Assembly: GCF_011193355.1 (NCBI RefSeq)
Contig: NZ_CP049780.1
Coordinates: forward strand, 2,718,069-2,782,068
Source of the DNA: Streptomyces sp. JB150
Lineage (GTDB): Bacteria > Actinomycetota > Actinomycetes > Streptomycetales > Streptomycetaceae
Direction: 5' to 3'
DNA: 64,000 bases
The translations under genes and the position numbers were made by a program. The notes under the pieces are model-generated. The model ran no database searches. It saw only the letters and a list, made by a program, of their open reading frames with translations, and had not been told where the DNA came from. Below are positions 1 through 9,414 of the stretch, piece by piece; position 1 is the stretch's first letter; every line of letters starts with the position of its first letter.

Positions 1-845
1 AGGGCACGGAGGTCGGCAGCCTGTACGACCCGATGCTGTCCAAGGTGATCGCGTACGGCCCGGACCGCGCCACCGCCCTGCGCAGGCTGCGCGCGGCCCT
101 CGCCGGGACGGTCACGCTGGGCGTGCAGACCAACGCCGGTTTCCTGCGCCGCCTGCTCGCCCATCCCGCGGTCGTCGGGGGCGACCTGGACACCGGACTG
201 GTGGAGCGGGTCGTGGACGACCTGGTCTCCACGGAGGTGCCGGAGGAGGTGTACGAGGCGGCGGCCGCCGTCCGGCTGGACGCGCTCAGGCCGCGCCAGG
301 AGGGCGGCTGGACGGACCCGTTCTCGGTGCCGAGCGGCTGGCGCCTGGGCGGCGAGCACCGGCCCGTCGCCTTCCCCCTGCGGGTGCCGGGAACCGACCC
401 CGTCACCCACGCCTGCCGGGGCGCGCACACCGTCACCGAGGACCGGGTGCACGTCACCCTCGACGGCATCCGCCACACCTTCCACCGCGCGGGCGACTGG
501 CTGGGCCGTGAGGGCGACGCCTGGCAGGTCCGCGACCACGACCCGGTGGCCGCGTCCCTGGACCGGGCCGCCCACGCCGGCGCCGACTCCCTCACCGCGC
601 CCATGCCCGGCACGGTCACGGTGGTGAAGGTCGCGGTGGGCGACGAGGTGACCGCCGGTCAGAGCCTGCTCGTCGTGGAGGCGATGAAGATGGAGCACGT
701 CATCTCCGCCCCGCACGCGGGCACGGTCGCCGAGCTGGACGTCACGCCCGGCACCACGGTCGCCATGGACCAGGTGCTGGCGGTCATCACCCCGCACGAG
801 GACGCCTCCGCGTCCGCGGGCGCGTCGAAGGAGGCGGCGCGATGA
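1..845 (+). CDS. Acetyl/propionyl-CoA carboxylase alpha subunit, C-terminal part
   Basis: This is the 3' part of a gene that begins before the window; reading is open from base 3. The biotin subunit of an acyl-CoA carboxylase carries a biotin carboxylase domain and a biotin carrier domain. The first visible residues, YDPMLSKVIAYG, are the end of the carboxylase ATP-grasp/C-terminal region. The last 80 or so residues form the carrier domain, with the biotinylation motif VEAMKMEH (lysine modified) near bases 678-700. The stop overlaps the HMG-CoA lyase start as ATGA. With lyase and acyl-CoA dehydrogenase downstream, methylcrotonyl-CoA carboxylase in leucine breakdown is the most likely substrate role, but acetyl- or propionyl-CoA cannot be excluded. 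The first methionine in view (base 33) is internal and is not the start. Confidence 0.9.
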   Translation, partial: GTEVGSLYDPMLSKVIAYGPDRATALRRLRAALAGTVTLGVQTNAGFLRRLLAHPAVVGGDLDTGLVERVVDDLVSTEVPEEVYEAAAAVRLDALRPRQEGGWTDPFSVPSGWRLGGEHRPVAFPLRVPGTDPVTHACRGAHTVTEDRVHVTLDGIRHTFHRAGDWLGREGDAWQVRDHDPVAASLDRAAHAGADSLTAPMPGTVTVVKVAVGDEVTAGQSLLVVEAMKMEHVISAPHAGTVAELDVTPGTTVAMDQVLAVITPHEDASASAGASKEAAR

Positions 846-1783
846 CACCCGGCGCACTGCCCATGACCGTCCCCGCCGACGGCCTGCCCGCCCGCGTGCG
901 CATCCACGAGGTCGGCGCCCGTGACGGTCTGCAGAACGAGCGGGCGACGGTGCCCGTGGAGGTCAAGGCGGAGTTCATCCGCCGCCTCGCCGACGCGGGC
1001 CTGACGACCATCGAGGCGACCAGCTTCGTGCACCCCAAGTGGGTGCCCCAACTGGCTGACGCGGAGGAGCTGTTCCCGCGGGTCAGGGACCTTCCCGCAG
1101 ACCTGCCGGTGCTCGTCCCCAACGAGCGCGGCCTGGACCGGGCCCTGGCGCTGGGCGCCCGCCGGATCGCCGTGTTCGCGAGCGCCACCGAGTCCTTCGC
1201 GAAGGCCAACCTCAACCGCACGGTCGACGAGGCGCTCGCCATGTTCGAGCCGGTGGTCGGCCGGGCGAAGGCGGAGGGCGGGCACGTCCGCGGCTATCTG
1301 TCGATGTGCTTCGGCGACCCCTGGGAGGGCCCGGTGCCCGTCCCGCAGGTGGTCCGCGTCTGCCAGGCGCTGCTGGACATGGGGTGCGACGAGCTGAGCC
1401 TCGGCGACACCATCGGCGTGGCCACGCCCGGCCATGTCACGGCACTGCTCAGCGCGCTCACCGCCGGGGGCGTCCCCGTGGACGCGCTGGGCGTGCACTT
1501 CCACGACACCTACGGCCAGGCGCTCGCGAACACCCTCGCGGCGCTCCAGCACGGGGTGACGACCGTCGACGCCTCCGCGGGCGGCCTGGGCGGCTGCCCG
1601 TACGCGAAGTCCGCCACCGGCAACCTCGCCACCGAGGACCTGGTGTGGATGCTGCGGGGCCTCGGCATCGACACCGGTGTCGACCTCGGCCGGCTCACCG
1701 CCACGAGCGTGTGGCTCGCCGGTCACCTGGGCCGGCCCAGCCCGTCCCGCACCGTCCGAGCCCTCTCCCACAAGGAGCAGTGA
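842..1783 (+). CDS. hmgL: Hydroxymethylglutaryl-CoA lyase
   Basis: 313 residues, the usual length for the family. The enzyme splits 3-hydroxy-3-methylglutaryl-CoA into acetyl-CoA and acetoacetate at the end of leucine catabolism. The N-terminal motif EVGARDGLQNE carries the catalytic Arg-Asp pair of the DRE-TIM metallolyase barrel. HFHDTYG supplies the metal-binding histidines and GGLGGCPYA contains the active-site cysteine loop. The ATG at 842 overlaps the upstream carboxylase stop, so translation is probably coupled. Acyl-CoA dehydrogenase follows after 6 bases, forming a three-gene catabolic operon. The symbol follows Streptomyces usage (mvaB elsewhere). Confidence 0.93.
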   Translation: MTPGALPMTVPADGLPARVRIHEVGARDGLQNERATVPVEVKAEFIRRLADAGLTTIEATSFVHPKWVPQLADAEELFPRVRDLPADLPVLVPNERGLDRALALGARRIAVFASATESFAKANLNRTVDEALAMFEPVVGRAKAEGGHVRGYLSMCFGDPWEGPVPVPQVVRVCQALLDMGCDELSLGDTIGVATPGHVTALLSALTAGGVPVDALGVHFHDTYGQALANTLAALQHGVTTVDASAGGLGGCPYAKSATGNLATEDLVWMLRGLGIDTGVDLGRLTATSVWLAGHLGRPSPSRTVRALSHKEQ

Positions 1784-1789
1784 ACAACG

Positions 1790-2950
1790 ATGGACCACCG
1801 TCTTTCCCCCGAGCTGGAGGAACTCCGCCGCACCGTGGAGGAGTTCGCGCACGACGTGGTGGCCCCGAAGATCGGCGACTACTACGAGCGGCACGAGTTC
1901 CCGTACGAGATCGTCCGCGAGATGGGCCGGATGGGCCTGTTCGGGCTGCCGTTCCCGGAGGAGTACGGTGGCATGGGCGGCGACTATCTCGCGCTGGGCA
2001 TCGCGCTGGAGGAGCTGGCGCGGGTGGACTCCTCGGTCGCCATCACCCTGGAGGCGGGCGTCTCGCTGGGCGCGATGCCGATCCATCTGTTCGGCACCGA
2101 GGAGCAGAAGCGGCAGTGGCTGCCGCGGCTGTGCTCCGGCGAGATCCTGGGCGCGTTCGGGCTGACCGAGCCGGACGGCGGCAGCGACGCCGGGGCGACC
2201 CGGACGACCGCCCGCAGGGACCCGGCGACCGGCGAGTGGGTGATCAACGGCACCAAGTGCTTCATCACCAACTCGGGCACGGACATCACGGGTCTGGTCA
2301 CGGTGACGGCAGTGACCGGCCGCAAGCCGGACGGCAAGCCGCAGATCTCCGCGATCATCGTGCCCTCCGGCACCCCTGGCTTCACGGTCGCCGCCCCGTA
2401 CTCCAAGGTCGGCTGGAACGCCTCCGACACCCGCGAACTGTCCTTCGCCAACGTGCGGGTGCCCGCGGAGAACCTGCTGGGCGAGGAGGGCCGCGGGTAC
2501 GCGCAGTTCCTGCGCATCCTGGACGAGGGCCGGATCGCCATCGCGGCGCTGGCCACGGGTCTGGCGCAGGGGTGTGTGGACGAGTCGGTCAGGTACGCGA
2601 AGGAACGTCACGCCTTCGGCCGTCCGATCGGGGCGAACCAGGCGATCCAGTTCAAGATCGCCGATATGGAGATGAAGGCGCACACGGCGCGGCTCGCCTG
2701 GCGTGACGCGGCGTCCCGGCTGGTGGCCGGGGAGCCCTTCAAGAAGGAGGCGGCGCTGGCCAAGCTGTACTCGTCGACCGTCGCCGTCGACAACGCCCGT
2801 GACGCCACGCAGATCCACGGCGGCTACGGCTTCATGAACGAGTACCCGGTGGCCCGCATGTGGCGGGACTCGAAGATCCTGGAGATCGGCGAGGGCACGA
2901 GCGAGGTGCAGCGCATGCTGATCGCCCGGGAGCTGGGCCTGGTCAGCTGA
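1790..2950 (+). CDS. acdH: Acyl-CoA dehydrogenase, branched-chain type
   Basis: 386 residues. This FAD flavoprotein introduces a C2-C3 double bond in acyl-CoA thioesters; isovaleryl- or other branched-chain acyl-CoA is inferred from the neighbours. All three domains are present: N-terminal helices, the middle FAD-contacting sheet (GAFGLTEPDGGSDAG and WVINGTKCFITNSG) and the C-terminal helical domain. The C-terminal IHGGYGFMNEYPV and EIGEGTSEVQ signatures are present; the catalytic base is in this region. It is the last gene of the operon with the carboxylase subunit and HMG-CoA lyase. I recall an S. coelicolor homologue named acdH; the symbol is given on that basis. Confidence 0.9.
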   Translation: MDHRLSPELEELRRTVEEFAHDVVAPKIGDYYERHEFPYEIVREMGRMGLFGLPFPEEYGGMGGDYLALGIALEELARVDSSVAITLEAGVSLGAMPIHLFGTEEQKRQWLPRLCSGEILGAFGLTEPDGGSDAGATRTTARRDPATGEWVINGTKCFITNSGTDITGLVTVTAVTGRKPDGKPQISAIIVPSGTPGFTVAAPYSKVGWNASDTRELSFANVRVPAENLLGEEGRGYAQFLRILDEGRIAIAALATGLAQGCVDESVRYAKERHAFGRPIGANQAIQFKIADMEMKAHTARLAWRDAASRLVAGEPFKKEAALAKLYSSTVAVDNARDATQIHGGYGFMNEYPVARMWRDSKILEIGEGTSEVQRMLIARELGLVS

Positions 2951-3102
2951 CATCCGGCCCGGGAGCGGAGCCCGCGGCGGTCTCCGTGGCCCCCGCCGGT
3001 TCGACGCGCGATCCGGCGGGGGCGCTCCTAGGCTGGTGGGGTACGGCCCGACGGGCCTGCGAGCAGGGCTACGGCGACACCCTCATGCGCTGGGAGCAGC
3101 CC

Positions 3103-4338
3103 ATGACGTTCACGTCGAGACGACTTCGCAGGGCGGCCGTGGCCGCGGCGGCCGTTCTCCTGGTGCCGGTGACCGCGGCGACCGCGGCCCCCTCGGCCGG
3201 TGCCGTTCCCGCCGCCGTCACCCAGCCGGAACCCTCCCCGGGCGACGACTTCCGGGAGATCACCCCGCAGGTCCGGCAGCGGCTGGACACGGCGATCCAG
3301 CGGGTCATGCGCGAGGCGGACGTCCCGGGTGTCACGGTCGGGCTGTGGACGCCGGACAAGGGGCAGTACGAGCGCTCCTTCGGGGTGGCCGACAAGAGCA
3401 CCGGCCGGCGGATGGCGCCGGAGCTGTTCTGGCGGATCGGCAGCGAGACGAAGACGTTCACCGTCACGGCCGTGCTGCAACTGGTCGACCAAGGCAGGAT
3501 CAGCCTGGACGACCCGATCAGCGAGTACGTCGACGGCGTGCCGAACGGTGACGAGATCTCCCTGCGCCAACTGGCCGGCATGCGCAGCGGGCTGTTCAAC
3601 TACTCCGAGGACCCGGACTTCTTCAAGGCGCTGACGTCCGATCCGGACCGCGTCTTCACCCCGCGGCAGCTGCTGGACTACGCGTTCAAGCACCCCCCGA
3701 TGTTCGAGCCGGGCGAGAAGTTCTTCTACTGCAACACCAATCTGATCCTGCTGGGCCTGGTCGTCGAGAAGGCCGGCGGCCAGCCCCTGCACGACTTCGT
3801 CCAGGAGAACGTCCTGGAGCCGGCCGGAATGACGGACACCGTGTTCCCGACGAACGCGGACCTCCCCGCACCGCACGCGCAGGGCTACACGAACCAGACC
3901 GCCTCCGGGAAGATCGAGGAATCCACGGACTGGAACCCGTCGTGGGCCTGGGCGGCCGGGGCGATGATCTCGAACCGGGACGATCTGCGCATCTGGGCGC
4001 GCACGGTGGCCACCGGCACCTTCCCCGACGGCTCCACGATGGTGGAACCGGCCACCCAGCGCGAGCGCCTGCGGACACCCTCGACCGGCATCCGGGGCGC
4101 CGGGTACGGTCTCGGCATCTTCGACGTCCAGGGCTGGATCGGCCACAACGGCTCGCTGCCCGGCTACGAGTCGCTGACCATCTATCTGCCGTCCGCGGAG
4201 GCGACCCTCGTCGTGCTCCTGAACACCGACGTCCTCGTCGGCAAGACGGAGCCGAGCACCCTGTTCGGCGACGCCATCACGCGGATCGTCAGCCCGGACC
4301 ACGTCTACAACCTGCCGGTCCCGCCGATGCCCAAGTGA
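3103..4338 (+). CDS. Secreted serine hydrolase, beta-lactamase/D-Ala-D-Ala carboxypeptidase family
   Basis: 411 residues from the ATG at 3103, chosen because GGGAG lies 6 bases upstream and a signal peptide begins at once (MTFTSRRLRR, then an alanine/valine-rich core ending near AAPSAGA). The frame is open further upstream, with another ATG at 3085. The penicillin-binding fold motifs are visible: SETK with nucleophile Ser114 and Lys117, Tyr209-Cys-Asn211 as YxN, and HNG at 348-350 in place of KTG, as in class C-like esterases and carboxypeptidases. It is secreted and probably acts on peptidoglycan peptides or esters. It lies alone between the acdH operon and desE. The exact substrate cannot be read from sequence. 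Confidence 0.85.
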   Translation: MTFTSRRLRRAAVAAAAVLLVPVTAATAAPSAGAVPAAVTQPEPSPGDDFREITPQVRQRLDTAIQRVMREADVPGVTVGLWTPDKGQYERSFGVADKSTGRRMAPELFWRIGSETKTFTVTAVLQLVDQGRISLDDPISEYVDGVPNGDEISLRQLAGMRSGLFNYSEDPDFFKALTSDPDRVFTPRQLLDYAFKHPPMFEPGEKFFYCNTNLILLGLVVEKAGGQPLHDFVQENVLEPAGMTDTVFPTNADLPAPHAQGYTNQTASGKIEESTDWNPSWAWAAGAMISNRDDLRIWARTVATGTFPDGSTMVEPATQRERLRTPSTGIRGAGYGLGIFDVQGWIGHNGSLPGYESLTIYLPSAEATLVVLLNTDVLVGKTEPSTLFGDAITRIVSPDHVYNLPVPPMPK

Positions 4339-4462
4339 TCCTGATCATCTTCCGGAACGGCGTTTCGGCCAACTGCCCACAGGGGTAGGCGCGTTGTGAG
4401 CGGCGCGCGGACCGCCCCGCTCACGCTCTCGAGCCAAGGGCTCCCCACCTCTGGACAAGATC

Positions 4463-4481
4463 TGAGGTTAGGCTAACCTAC
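4463..4481. promoter_or_regulatory. Iron box (DmdR1/IdeR-type operator) upstream of desE
   Basis: The palindrome AGGTTAGGCTAACCT at 4465-4479 has two perfect 7-base arms around one central base. It matches the actinobacterial iron-repressor (DtxR/IdeR/DmdR) consensus built on TTAGGTTAGGCTAACCTAA. It lies about 50 bases before the desE start, so desE is expected to be repressed when iron is plentiful. Confidence 0.88.
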
Positions 4482-4530
4482 CTTCGAATTGTCCGGCGGC
4501 CCTCCGCCCTGTTCGAAAGCAGCCAGACTC

Positions 4531-5577
4531 ATGTCCAACGCCCGTGCCACCCACCTCACCCGCCGCGGGATCCTCGCCGCCGGCGGTGCCCTCGGCCTCG
4601 GTGCCGTCCTCGCCGCCTGCGGTGACGAAGACAAGAAAAGCGGTGGCTCGGACTCGGCCGGTGCCGCCAGGCCCTCCGGTCCCTGGACGTTCAAGGACGA
4701 CCGCGACAAGACCGTGAAGCTCGACAAGGTTCCCACGAACATCGTCGCCTTCACCGGTGTCGCCGCCGCGCTGCACGACTACGGCATCCAGGTCAAGGGT
4801 GTTTTCGGCCCGACCAAGACCCAGGACGGCAAGCCGGACGTCCAGGCCGGCGACATGGACATCAGCAAGGTCGAGATCCTCGGCAACGTCTGGGGCCAGT
4901 TCAACGTCGAGAAGTACGCGGCGCTCGCCCCCGAGGTCCTCATCACCACGATGTTCGACGACGCGGGCACCCTCTGGTACGTCCCCGAGGAGTCCAAGGA
5001 CAAGATCGCCAAGCTGGCCCCGAGCGTCGCCGTCTCCGTCTACGACCGTCAGCTGACCCAGCCGCTGGAGCGGATGTGGGCGCTGGCCGAGTCGCTGGGC
5101 GCGGACCTGAAGGCCGACAAGGTCGTCAAGGCCAAGCAGGAGTTCGAGGCGGCGGCGGAGCGGCTGCGCAAGGCCGCCAAGGCCCGCCCCGAGATCAAGG
5201 TGATGGCCGGGTCCGCGAGCGCCGAGCTGTTCTACGTCTCCGGCACCAACCTCTCCATCGACCTGGAGTACTTCAAGGCGCTCGGCGTGAACTTCATCGA
5301 GCCGTCGGAGAAGTCCAAGGCTCAGGGCGGCGGCTGGTTCGAGAGCCTGAGCTGGGAGAACGTCGACAAGTACGACGCGGACATCATCATGATGGACGAC
5401 CGCGCCCAGGCGATCCAGCCGTCGGCGATCACCGAGGCGACCTGGAAGAAGCTGCCCGCCGTGAAGGCCGGTCAGGTCATCGCCCGGTCGCCGGAGCCGA
5501 TCCTGTCGTACGGCAAGTGCACGCCGCTTCTCACCAGCCTCGCCGAGGCGATCGAGAACGCGAAGAAGGTCAGCTGA
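4531..5577 (+). CDS. desE: Ferric-siderophore ABC transporter binding lipoprotein (ferrioxamine receptor)
   Basis: 348 residues from the ATG at 4531; a longer frame from TTG 4489 would put 14 residues before the signal peptide and is less likely. The N-terminus has TRRGILAAGG, compatible with Tat export, followed by a lipobox LAAC with lipidated Cys30 and a Gly/Ser linker. The rest is the two-lobed periplasmic-binding-protein fold of siderophore receptors (FecB/FepB type). DesE of S. coelicolor binds ferrioxamine B and related hydroxamates; the position next to desABCD and behind an iron box supports the same job. No permease or ATPase gene lies beside it, so the transporter partner must be elsewhere. 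Confidence 0.92.
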   Translation: MSNARATHLTRRGILAAGGALGLGAVLAACGDEDKKSGGSDSAGAARPSGPWTFKDDRDKTVKLDKVPTNIVAFTGVAAALHDYGIQVKGVFGPTKTQDGKPDVQAGDMDISKVEILGNVWGQFNVEKYAALAPEVLITTMFDDAGTLWYVPEESKDKIAKLAPSVAVSVYDRQLTQPLERMWALAESLGADLKADKVVKAKQEFEAAAERLRKAAKARPEIKVMAGSASAELFYVSGTNLSIDLEYFKALGVNFIEPSEKSKAQGGGWFESLSWENVDKYDADIIMMDDRAQAIQPSAITEATWKKLPAVKAGQVIARSPEPILSYGKCTPLLTSLAEAIENAKKVS

Positions 5578-5609
5578 AGTTCGCCCAGTCGAGGGGTGGG
5601 CTGATGTTT

Positions 5610-5672
5610 CGCGGGCGACTGCGGGCCGGTTCCGGCTGGTCGCGCAGTTCCCCGCGCCCCTGGAGGTGGGGC
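5610..5672. repeat. Interspersed Streptomyces intergenic repeat, copy 1
   Basis: The core CGCGCAGTTCCCCGCGCCCC (5641-5660) recurs almost unchanged at 59432-59456 and in inverted, more diverged form at 16592-16651. All copies sit just outside the 3' ends of genes. Such GC-rich elements are common between Streptomyces genes. This copy lies between desE and desF, which may separate their transcription. Confidence 0.6.
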
Positions 5673-5706
5673 AGCTCATCCCCTGATGAAAACATCGGGA
5701 GACTCC

Positions 5707-6564
5707 ATGTCCACCGCCGTCGCCGCGCCGTTCCGTTTCTTCTCCCTTCACGTCGTGCGGACGGAGCGGCTCGGGCCGTCTCTGGTCCGGGTCTCCTTCG
5801 CGGGCGACGACCTCGCCGGCTTCCACTCCGACGGGTGCGACCAGTCGCTGTCGCTGTTCCTGCCCCATCCGGGACAGGAGGCGCCGGTCGTGCCCGTCGA
5901 GCTGGGCGAGGACTGGTGGAAGGGGTGGATGGCGCTGCCCGGCGACGTGCGGGCGGTGATGCGCTCGTACACCCTGCGGTCGCTGCGCCGCGATCCCGAC
6001 GAGATCGACATCGACTTCGTGCTGCACGGGGTCGAGCCGGACTCCGCCACCCCCGCCGGACCCGCCTCGCGGTGGGCCGCCCAAGCCTCCCCGGGTGACC
6101 GGGTGCTGGTGCTGGGCCCGGCGGTCGCGGACAACCGGGCGATCCGGTTCCGGCCGCCGGAGGACACCGACCTGGTGGTGCTCTGGGGCGACGAGACCGC
6201 GCTCCCGGCGATCGCCGCGATCCTGGAGTCGCTGCCGGCCGGACAGCGGGCCCGGGTGTGGCTGGAGGCGCACTACCCCGGCAACGTCCTGGACCTGGCG
6301 AGCGAGGCGGACGCCGAGGTGACGTGGCTGATCCGGGAGCACGACCACGCCACCGAGTCCCCCCTGGCCCTCAGCGCCCTGCGCGACGCCCAACTGCCGC
6401 CCGCCGAGCACCCGTACGTCTGGATCGCGGGCGAGTCGGGCTCGGTCAAGGCGCTGCGCCGGCACTTCGTCGGGGAGCGCGGGATCGACCGGCGCCGGGT
6501 GACGTTCGTGGGCTACTGGCGACATGGGCTCACCGAGGAACAGTTGCGCGAGCAGGGCGAGTAA
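5707..6564 (+). CDS. desF: Siderophore-interacting protein (FAD-binding ferric-siderophore reductase, ViuB/SIP type)
   Basis: 285 residues from the ATG at 5707, preceded by CGGGAG; an in-frame ATG at 5686 lies upstream of that site. Members are cytoplasmic FAD enzymes using NAD(P)H to reduce the iron in imported ferric siderophores and release it. MRSYTLRSLRRD is the conserved R-x-Y-T flavin-binding motif at the end of the N-terminal barrel, and the C-terminal half (LVVLWGDETALPAIAAIL) is the NAD(P)H-binding part. It follows desE and precedes desA, so uptake, iron release and synthesis genes sit together. It ends 140 bases before desA, which has its own iron box. The name desF follows published desEFABCD usage. 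Confidence 0.85.
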   Translation: MSTAVAAPFRFFSLHVVRTERLGPSLVRVSFAGDDLAGFHSDGCDQSLSLFLPHPGQEAPVVPVELGEDWWKGWMALPGDVRAVMRSYTLRSLRRDPDEIDIDFVLHGVEPDSATPAGPASRWAAQASPGDRVLVLGPAVADNRAIRFRPPEDTDLVVLWGDETALPAIAAILESLPAGQRARVWLEAHYPGNVLDLASEADAEVTWLIREHDHATESPLALSALRDAQLPPAEHPYVWIAGESGSVKALRRHFVGERGIDRRRVTFVGYWRHGLTEEQLREQGE

Positions 6565-6610
6565 GTCCCCGCTGGGTGACGGGGGTTACCGGGGCCCCTT
6601 GACCCACTCA

Positions 6611-6633
6611 ACTTAGGTTAGGCTAGCCTAAGT
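6611..6633. promoter_or_regulatory. Iron box upstream of desABCD
   Basis: The near-palindrome TTAGGTTAGGCTAGCCTAA (6613-6631), extended by ACT/AGT flanks to 23 bases, deviates from symmetry at only one pair of positions plus the centre. It fits the DmdR1/IdeR consensus and lies about 75 bases upstream of the desA start, where iron-bound repressor would cover the promoter. Confidence 0.9.
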
Positions 6634-6704
6634 AAGCCGGAGCCCCGGCCCGCCCCGGCCGCTCTTTCCGTCCGCTCGGCCAGTCCCCACCGGAGGACCT
6701 CCCC

Positions 6705-8147
6705 ATGCGCTCGCACCTGCTCAATGACACGACCGCGGAGCAGTACCGCCGCTCCGTGACCGAAGGAGTCGAGCGGGTGGCCGCCAAACTCGCCACCACC
6801 CAGCGCCCGTTCACCGGCGTCACGGTCGACGACCTGACCCCCGTCATCGAGCGGATCGACCTGGACCGGCCGCTGCACGACACCACGGCGGTCCTCGACG
6901 AACTGGAGGACGTCTACCTCCGGGACGCGATCTACTTCCACCACCCCCGCTACCTCGCCCACCTCAACTGCCCCGTCGTCATCCCGGCCGTGCTGGGCGA
7001 GGCCATCCTCTCCGCCGTCAACTCCTCCCTGGACACCTGGGACCAGTCGGCCGGCGGCACCTTGATCGAGCGCAAGCTCGTCGACTGGACCGCCGCCCGC
7101 ATCGGGCTCGGCGAGAACGCCGACGGCGTCTTCACCTCCGGCGGCAGCCAGTCCAACCTCCAGGCGCTGCTGCTCGCCCGCGAGGAGGCCAAGACCGGCG
7201 ACCTCGGGAAACTGCGCATCTTCGCCTCCGAGGTCAGCCACTTCAGCGTGAAGAAGTCGGCGAGACTGCTCGGCCTCGGCCAGGACGCCGTCGTGTCGAT
7301 CCCCGTCGACCACGAGAAGCGCCTGCAGACCGTCGCGCTCGCCCACGAGCTGGAGCGCTGTGCGAAGGACGGCCTGGTCCCCATGGCCGTCGTCGCCACC
7401 GCCGGCACCACCGACTTCGGGTCCATCGACCCGCTCCCCGAGATCGCCGAGCTGTGCGAGCAGTACGGCACCTGGATGCACGTCGACGCCGCCTACGGCT
7501 GCGGACTGCTCACCTCGCTGAAGCGCCGCGACCTGCTGACGGGCATCGAGCGGGCCGACTCGGTCACCGTCGACTACCACAAGTCCTTCTTCCAGCCGGT
7601 GAGTTCCTCCGCCCTGCTGGTCCGCGACGCGGCCACGCTGCGGCACGCCACCTACCACGCGGAGTACCTGAACCCGCGCCGGATGGTGCAGGAACGTATC
7701 CCCAACCAGGTGGACAAGTCCCTCCAGACCACCCGCCGCTTCGACGCCCTCAAGCTGTGGGTCACCCTGCGGGTGATGGGCGCCGACGGCATCGGACAGC
7801 TCTTCGACGAGGTCTGCGACCTCGCGCAGGAGGGCTGGAAGCTGCTGGCCGCCGACCCGCGCTACGACGTCGTCGTCGAGCCCCGCCTGTCCACCCTGGT
7901 CTTCCGCTACATCCCGGCCACCGTCACCGACCCCGCCGAGATCGACCGCGCCAACCTCTACGCGCGCAAGGCCCTGTTCGCCTCGGGCGAGGCCATCGTC
8001 GCGGGCACCAAGGTGAACGGCCGCCACTACCTGAAGTTCACCCTGCTCAACCCTGAGACGAAGGCGTCCGACATCGCCGCCGTCCTCGACCTGATCGCCG
8101 GCCACGCCGAGCAGTACCTGGGAGACTCCCTTGACCGCGCTTCCTGA
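6705..8147 (+). CDS. desA: Lysine decarboxylase (desferrioxamine biosynthesis)
   Basis: 480 residues; GGAGG lies 11 bases before the ATG. It is a PLP-dependent group II decarboxylase converting L-lysine to cadaverine, the first step of desferrioxamine synthesis. The cofactor lysine is in [10 protein letters not shown] (about bases 7570-7600); HVDAAYGCG carries the aspartate that pairs with the PLP pyridine nitrogen. It is the first gene of desABCD; desB begins inside its last codons. Iron control is expected through the box at 6611-6633. Confidence 0.95.
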   Translation: MRSHLLNDTTAEQYRRSVTEGVERVAAKLATTQRPFTGVTVDDLTPVIERIDLDRPLHDTTAVLDELEDVYLRDAIYFHHPRYLAHLNCPVVIPAVLGEAILSAVNSSLDTWDQSAGGTLIERKLVDWTAARIGLGENADGVFTSGGSQSNLQALLLAREEAKTGDLGKLRIFASEVSHFSVKKSARLLGLGQDAVVSIPVDHEKRLQTVALAHELERCAKDGLVPMAVVATAGTTDFGSIDPLPEIAELCEQYGTWMHVDAAYGCGLLTSLKRRDLLTGIERADSVTVDYHKSFFQPVSSSALLVRDAATLRHATYHAEYLNPRRMVQERIPNQVDKSLQTTRRFDALKLWVTLRVMGADGIGQLFDEVCDLAQEGWKLLAADPRYDVVVEPRLSTLVFRYIPATVTDPAEIDRANLYARKALFASGEAIVAGTKVNGRHYLKFTLLNPETKASDIAAVLDLIAGHAEQYLGDSLDRAS

Positions 8148-9414
8148 ATCCACCACCAAGACCTACGACTTCGTGGGGATCGGACTCGGGCCCTTCAACC
8201 TCGGCCTCGCCTGCCTCACCGAGCCGATCGACGCACTCGACGGCGTCTTCCTGGAGTCGAAGCCCGACTTCGAGTGGCACGCCGGCATGTTCCTCGACGG
8301 CGCCCACCTCCAGACCCCGTTCATGTCGGACCTGGTCACCCTGGCCGACCCGACCTCGCCGTACTCCTTCCTGAACTACCTGAAGGAGAAGGGCCGGCTG
8401 TACTCGTTCTACATCCGCGAGAACTTCTACCCGCTGCGCGTCGAGTACGACGACTACTGCCGCTGGGCCGCCGGCAAGCTGAGCAGCGTCCGCTTCAACA
8501 CAACCGTCACCGAGGTGACGTACGACGAGGGCGACGAGCTGTACGGGGTGACGACGGCCGCCGGTGAGACGTACCGCGCCCGCCACCTGGTCCTCGGCAC
8601 CGGCACCCCGCCCTACATCCCGGAGTCCTGCCGGGGCCTGGGCGGCGACTTCATCCACAACTCGCGCTACGCCCAGCACCGGGCCGAGCTGGTGAAGAAG
8701 GAGTCGATCACGCTCGTCGGCTCCGGCCAGTCCGCCGCCGAGATCTACTACGACCTGCTCTCCGAGATCGACGTCCACGGCTACCGGCTGAACTGGGTCA
8801 CCCGCTCCCCGCGGTTCTTCCCGCTGGAGTACACCAAGCTCACCCTGGAGATGACCTCCCCGGAGTACATCGACTACTTCCGGGCGCTGCCCGAGGCGAC
8901 CCGCTACCGCCTCACCCAGCAGCAGAAGGGCCTGTTCAAGGGCATCGACGGCGACCTGATCAACGAGATCTTCGACCTGCTCTACCAGAAGAACCTCGGC
9001 GGCCCCGTCCCCACCCGCCTGCTGACCAACTCGGCGCTGACCAGCGCGTCGTACGACAACGGCACGTACACGCTGGGCTTCCGCCAGGAGGAGCAGGAGA
9101 AGGACTTCGAGCTGACCTCGGACGGCCTGATCCTCGCCACCGGCTACCGCTACGTCGAGCCCGAGTTCCTGAGGCCGATCCGCGACCGCCTGGTCTACGA
9201 CGCCCAGGGCAGCTTCGACGTCGGCCGCAACTACGCCATCGACGTCACCGGCAGAGGCGTCTTCCTGCAGAACGCCGGCGTCCACACCCACAGCATCACC
9301 AGCCCCGACCTGGGCATGGGCGCCTACCGCAACAGCTACATCATCCGGGAGCTGCTCGGCAGCGAGTACTACCCGGTAGAGAAGACCATCGCGTTCCAGG
9401 AGTTCGCCGTATGA
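8131..9414 (+). CDS. desB: Cadaverine N-monooxygenase
   Basis: 427 residues from TTG 8131, chosen because GGGAGA lies just upstream; the frame overlaps the desA 3' end by 17 bases. It is a flavin-dependent N-hydroxylating monooxygenase of the lysine/ornithine hydroxylase family that makes N-hydroxycadaverine. [12 protein letters not shown] is the FAD-binding motif, GSGQSAAE the NADPH-binding motif and ATGYRY the C-terminal family signature. Its product is acylated by DesC, encoded next with an ATGA overlap. Confidence 0.95.
   Translation: MTALPESTTKTYDFVGIGLGPFNLGLACLTEPIDALDGVFLESKPDFEWHAGMFLDGAHLQTPFMSDLVTLADPTSPYSFLNYLKEKGRLYSFYIRENFYPLRVEYDDYCRWAAGKLSSVRFNTTVTEVTYDEGDELYGVTTAAGETYRARHLVLGTGTPPYIPESCRGLGGDFIHNSRYAQHRAELVKKESITLVGSGQSAAEIYYDLLSEIDVHGYRLNWVTRSPRFFPLEYTKLTLEMTSPEYIDYFRALPEATRYRLTQQQKGLFKGIDGDLINEIFDLLYQKNLGGPVPTRLLTNSALTSASYDNGTYTLGFRQEEQEKDFELTSDGLILATGYRYVEPEFLRPIRDRLVYDAQGSFDVGRNYAIDVTGRGVFLQNAGVHTHSITSPDLGMGAYRNSYIIRELLGSEYYPVEKTIAFQEFAV

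Noticed and set aside
659..2953. 764-residue minus-strand frame opposite the carboxylase, lyase and dehydrogenase genes
   Set aside because: Composition is His/Arg/Leu/Val-rich with no family motif; it is the antisense shadow of well supported genes.
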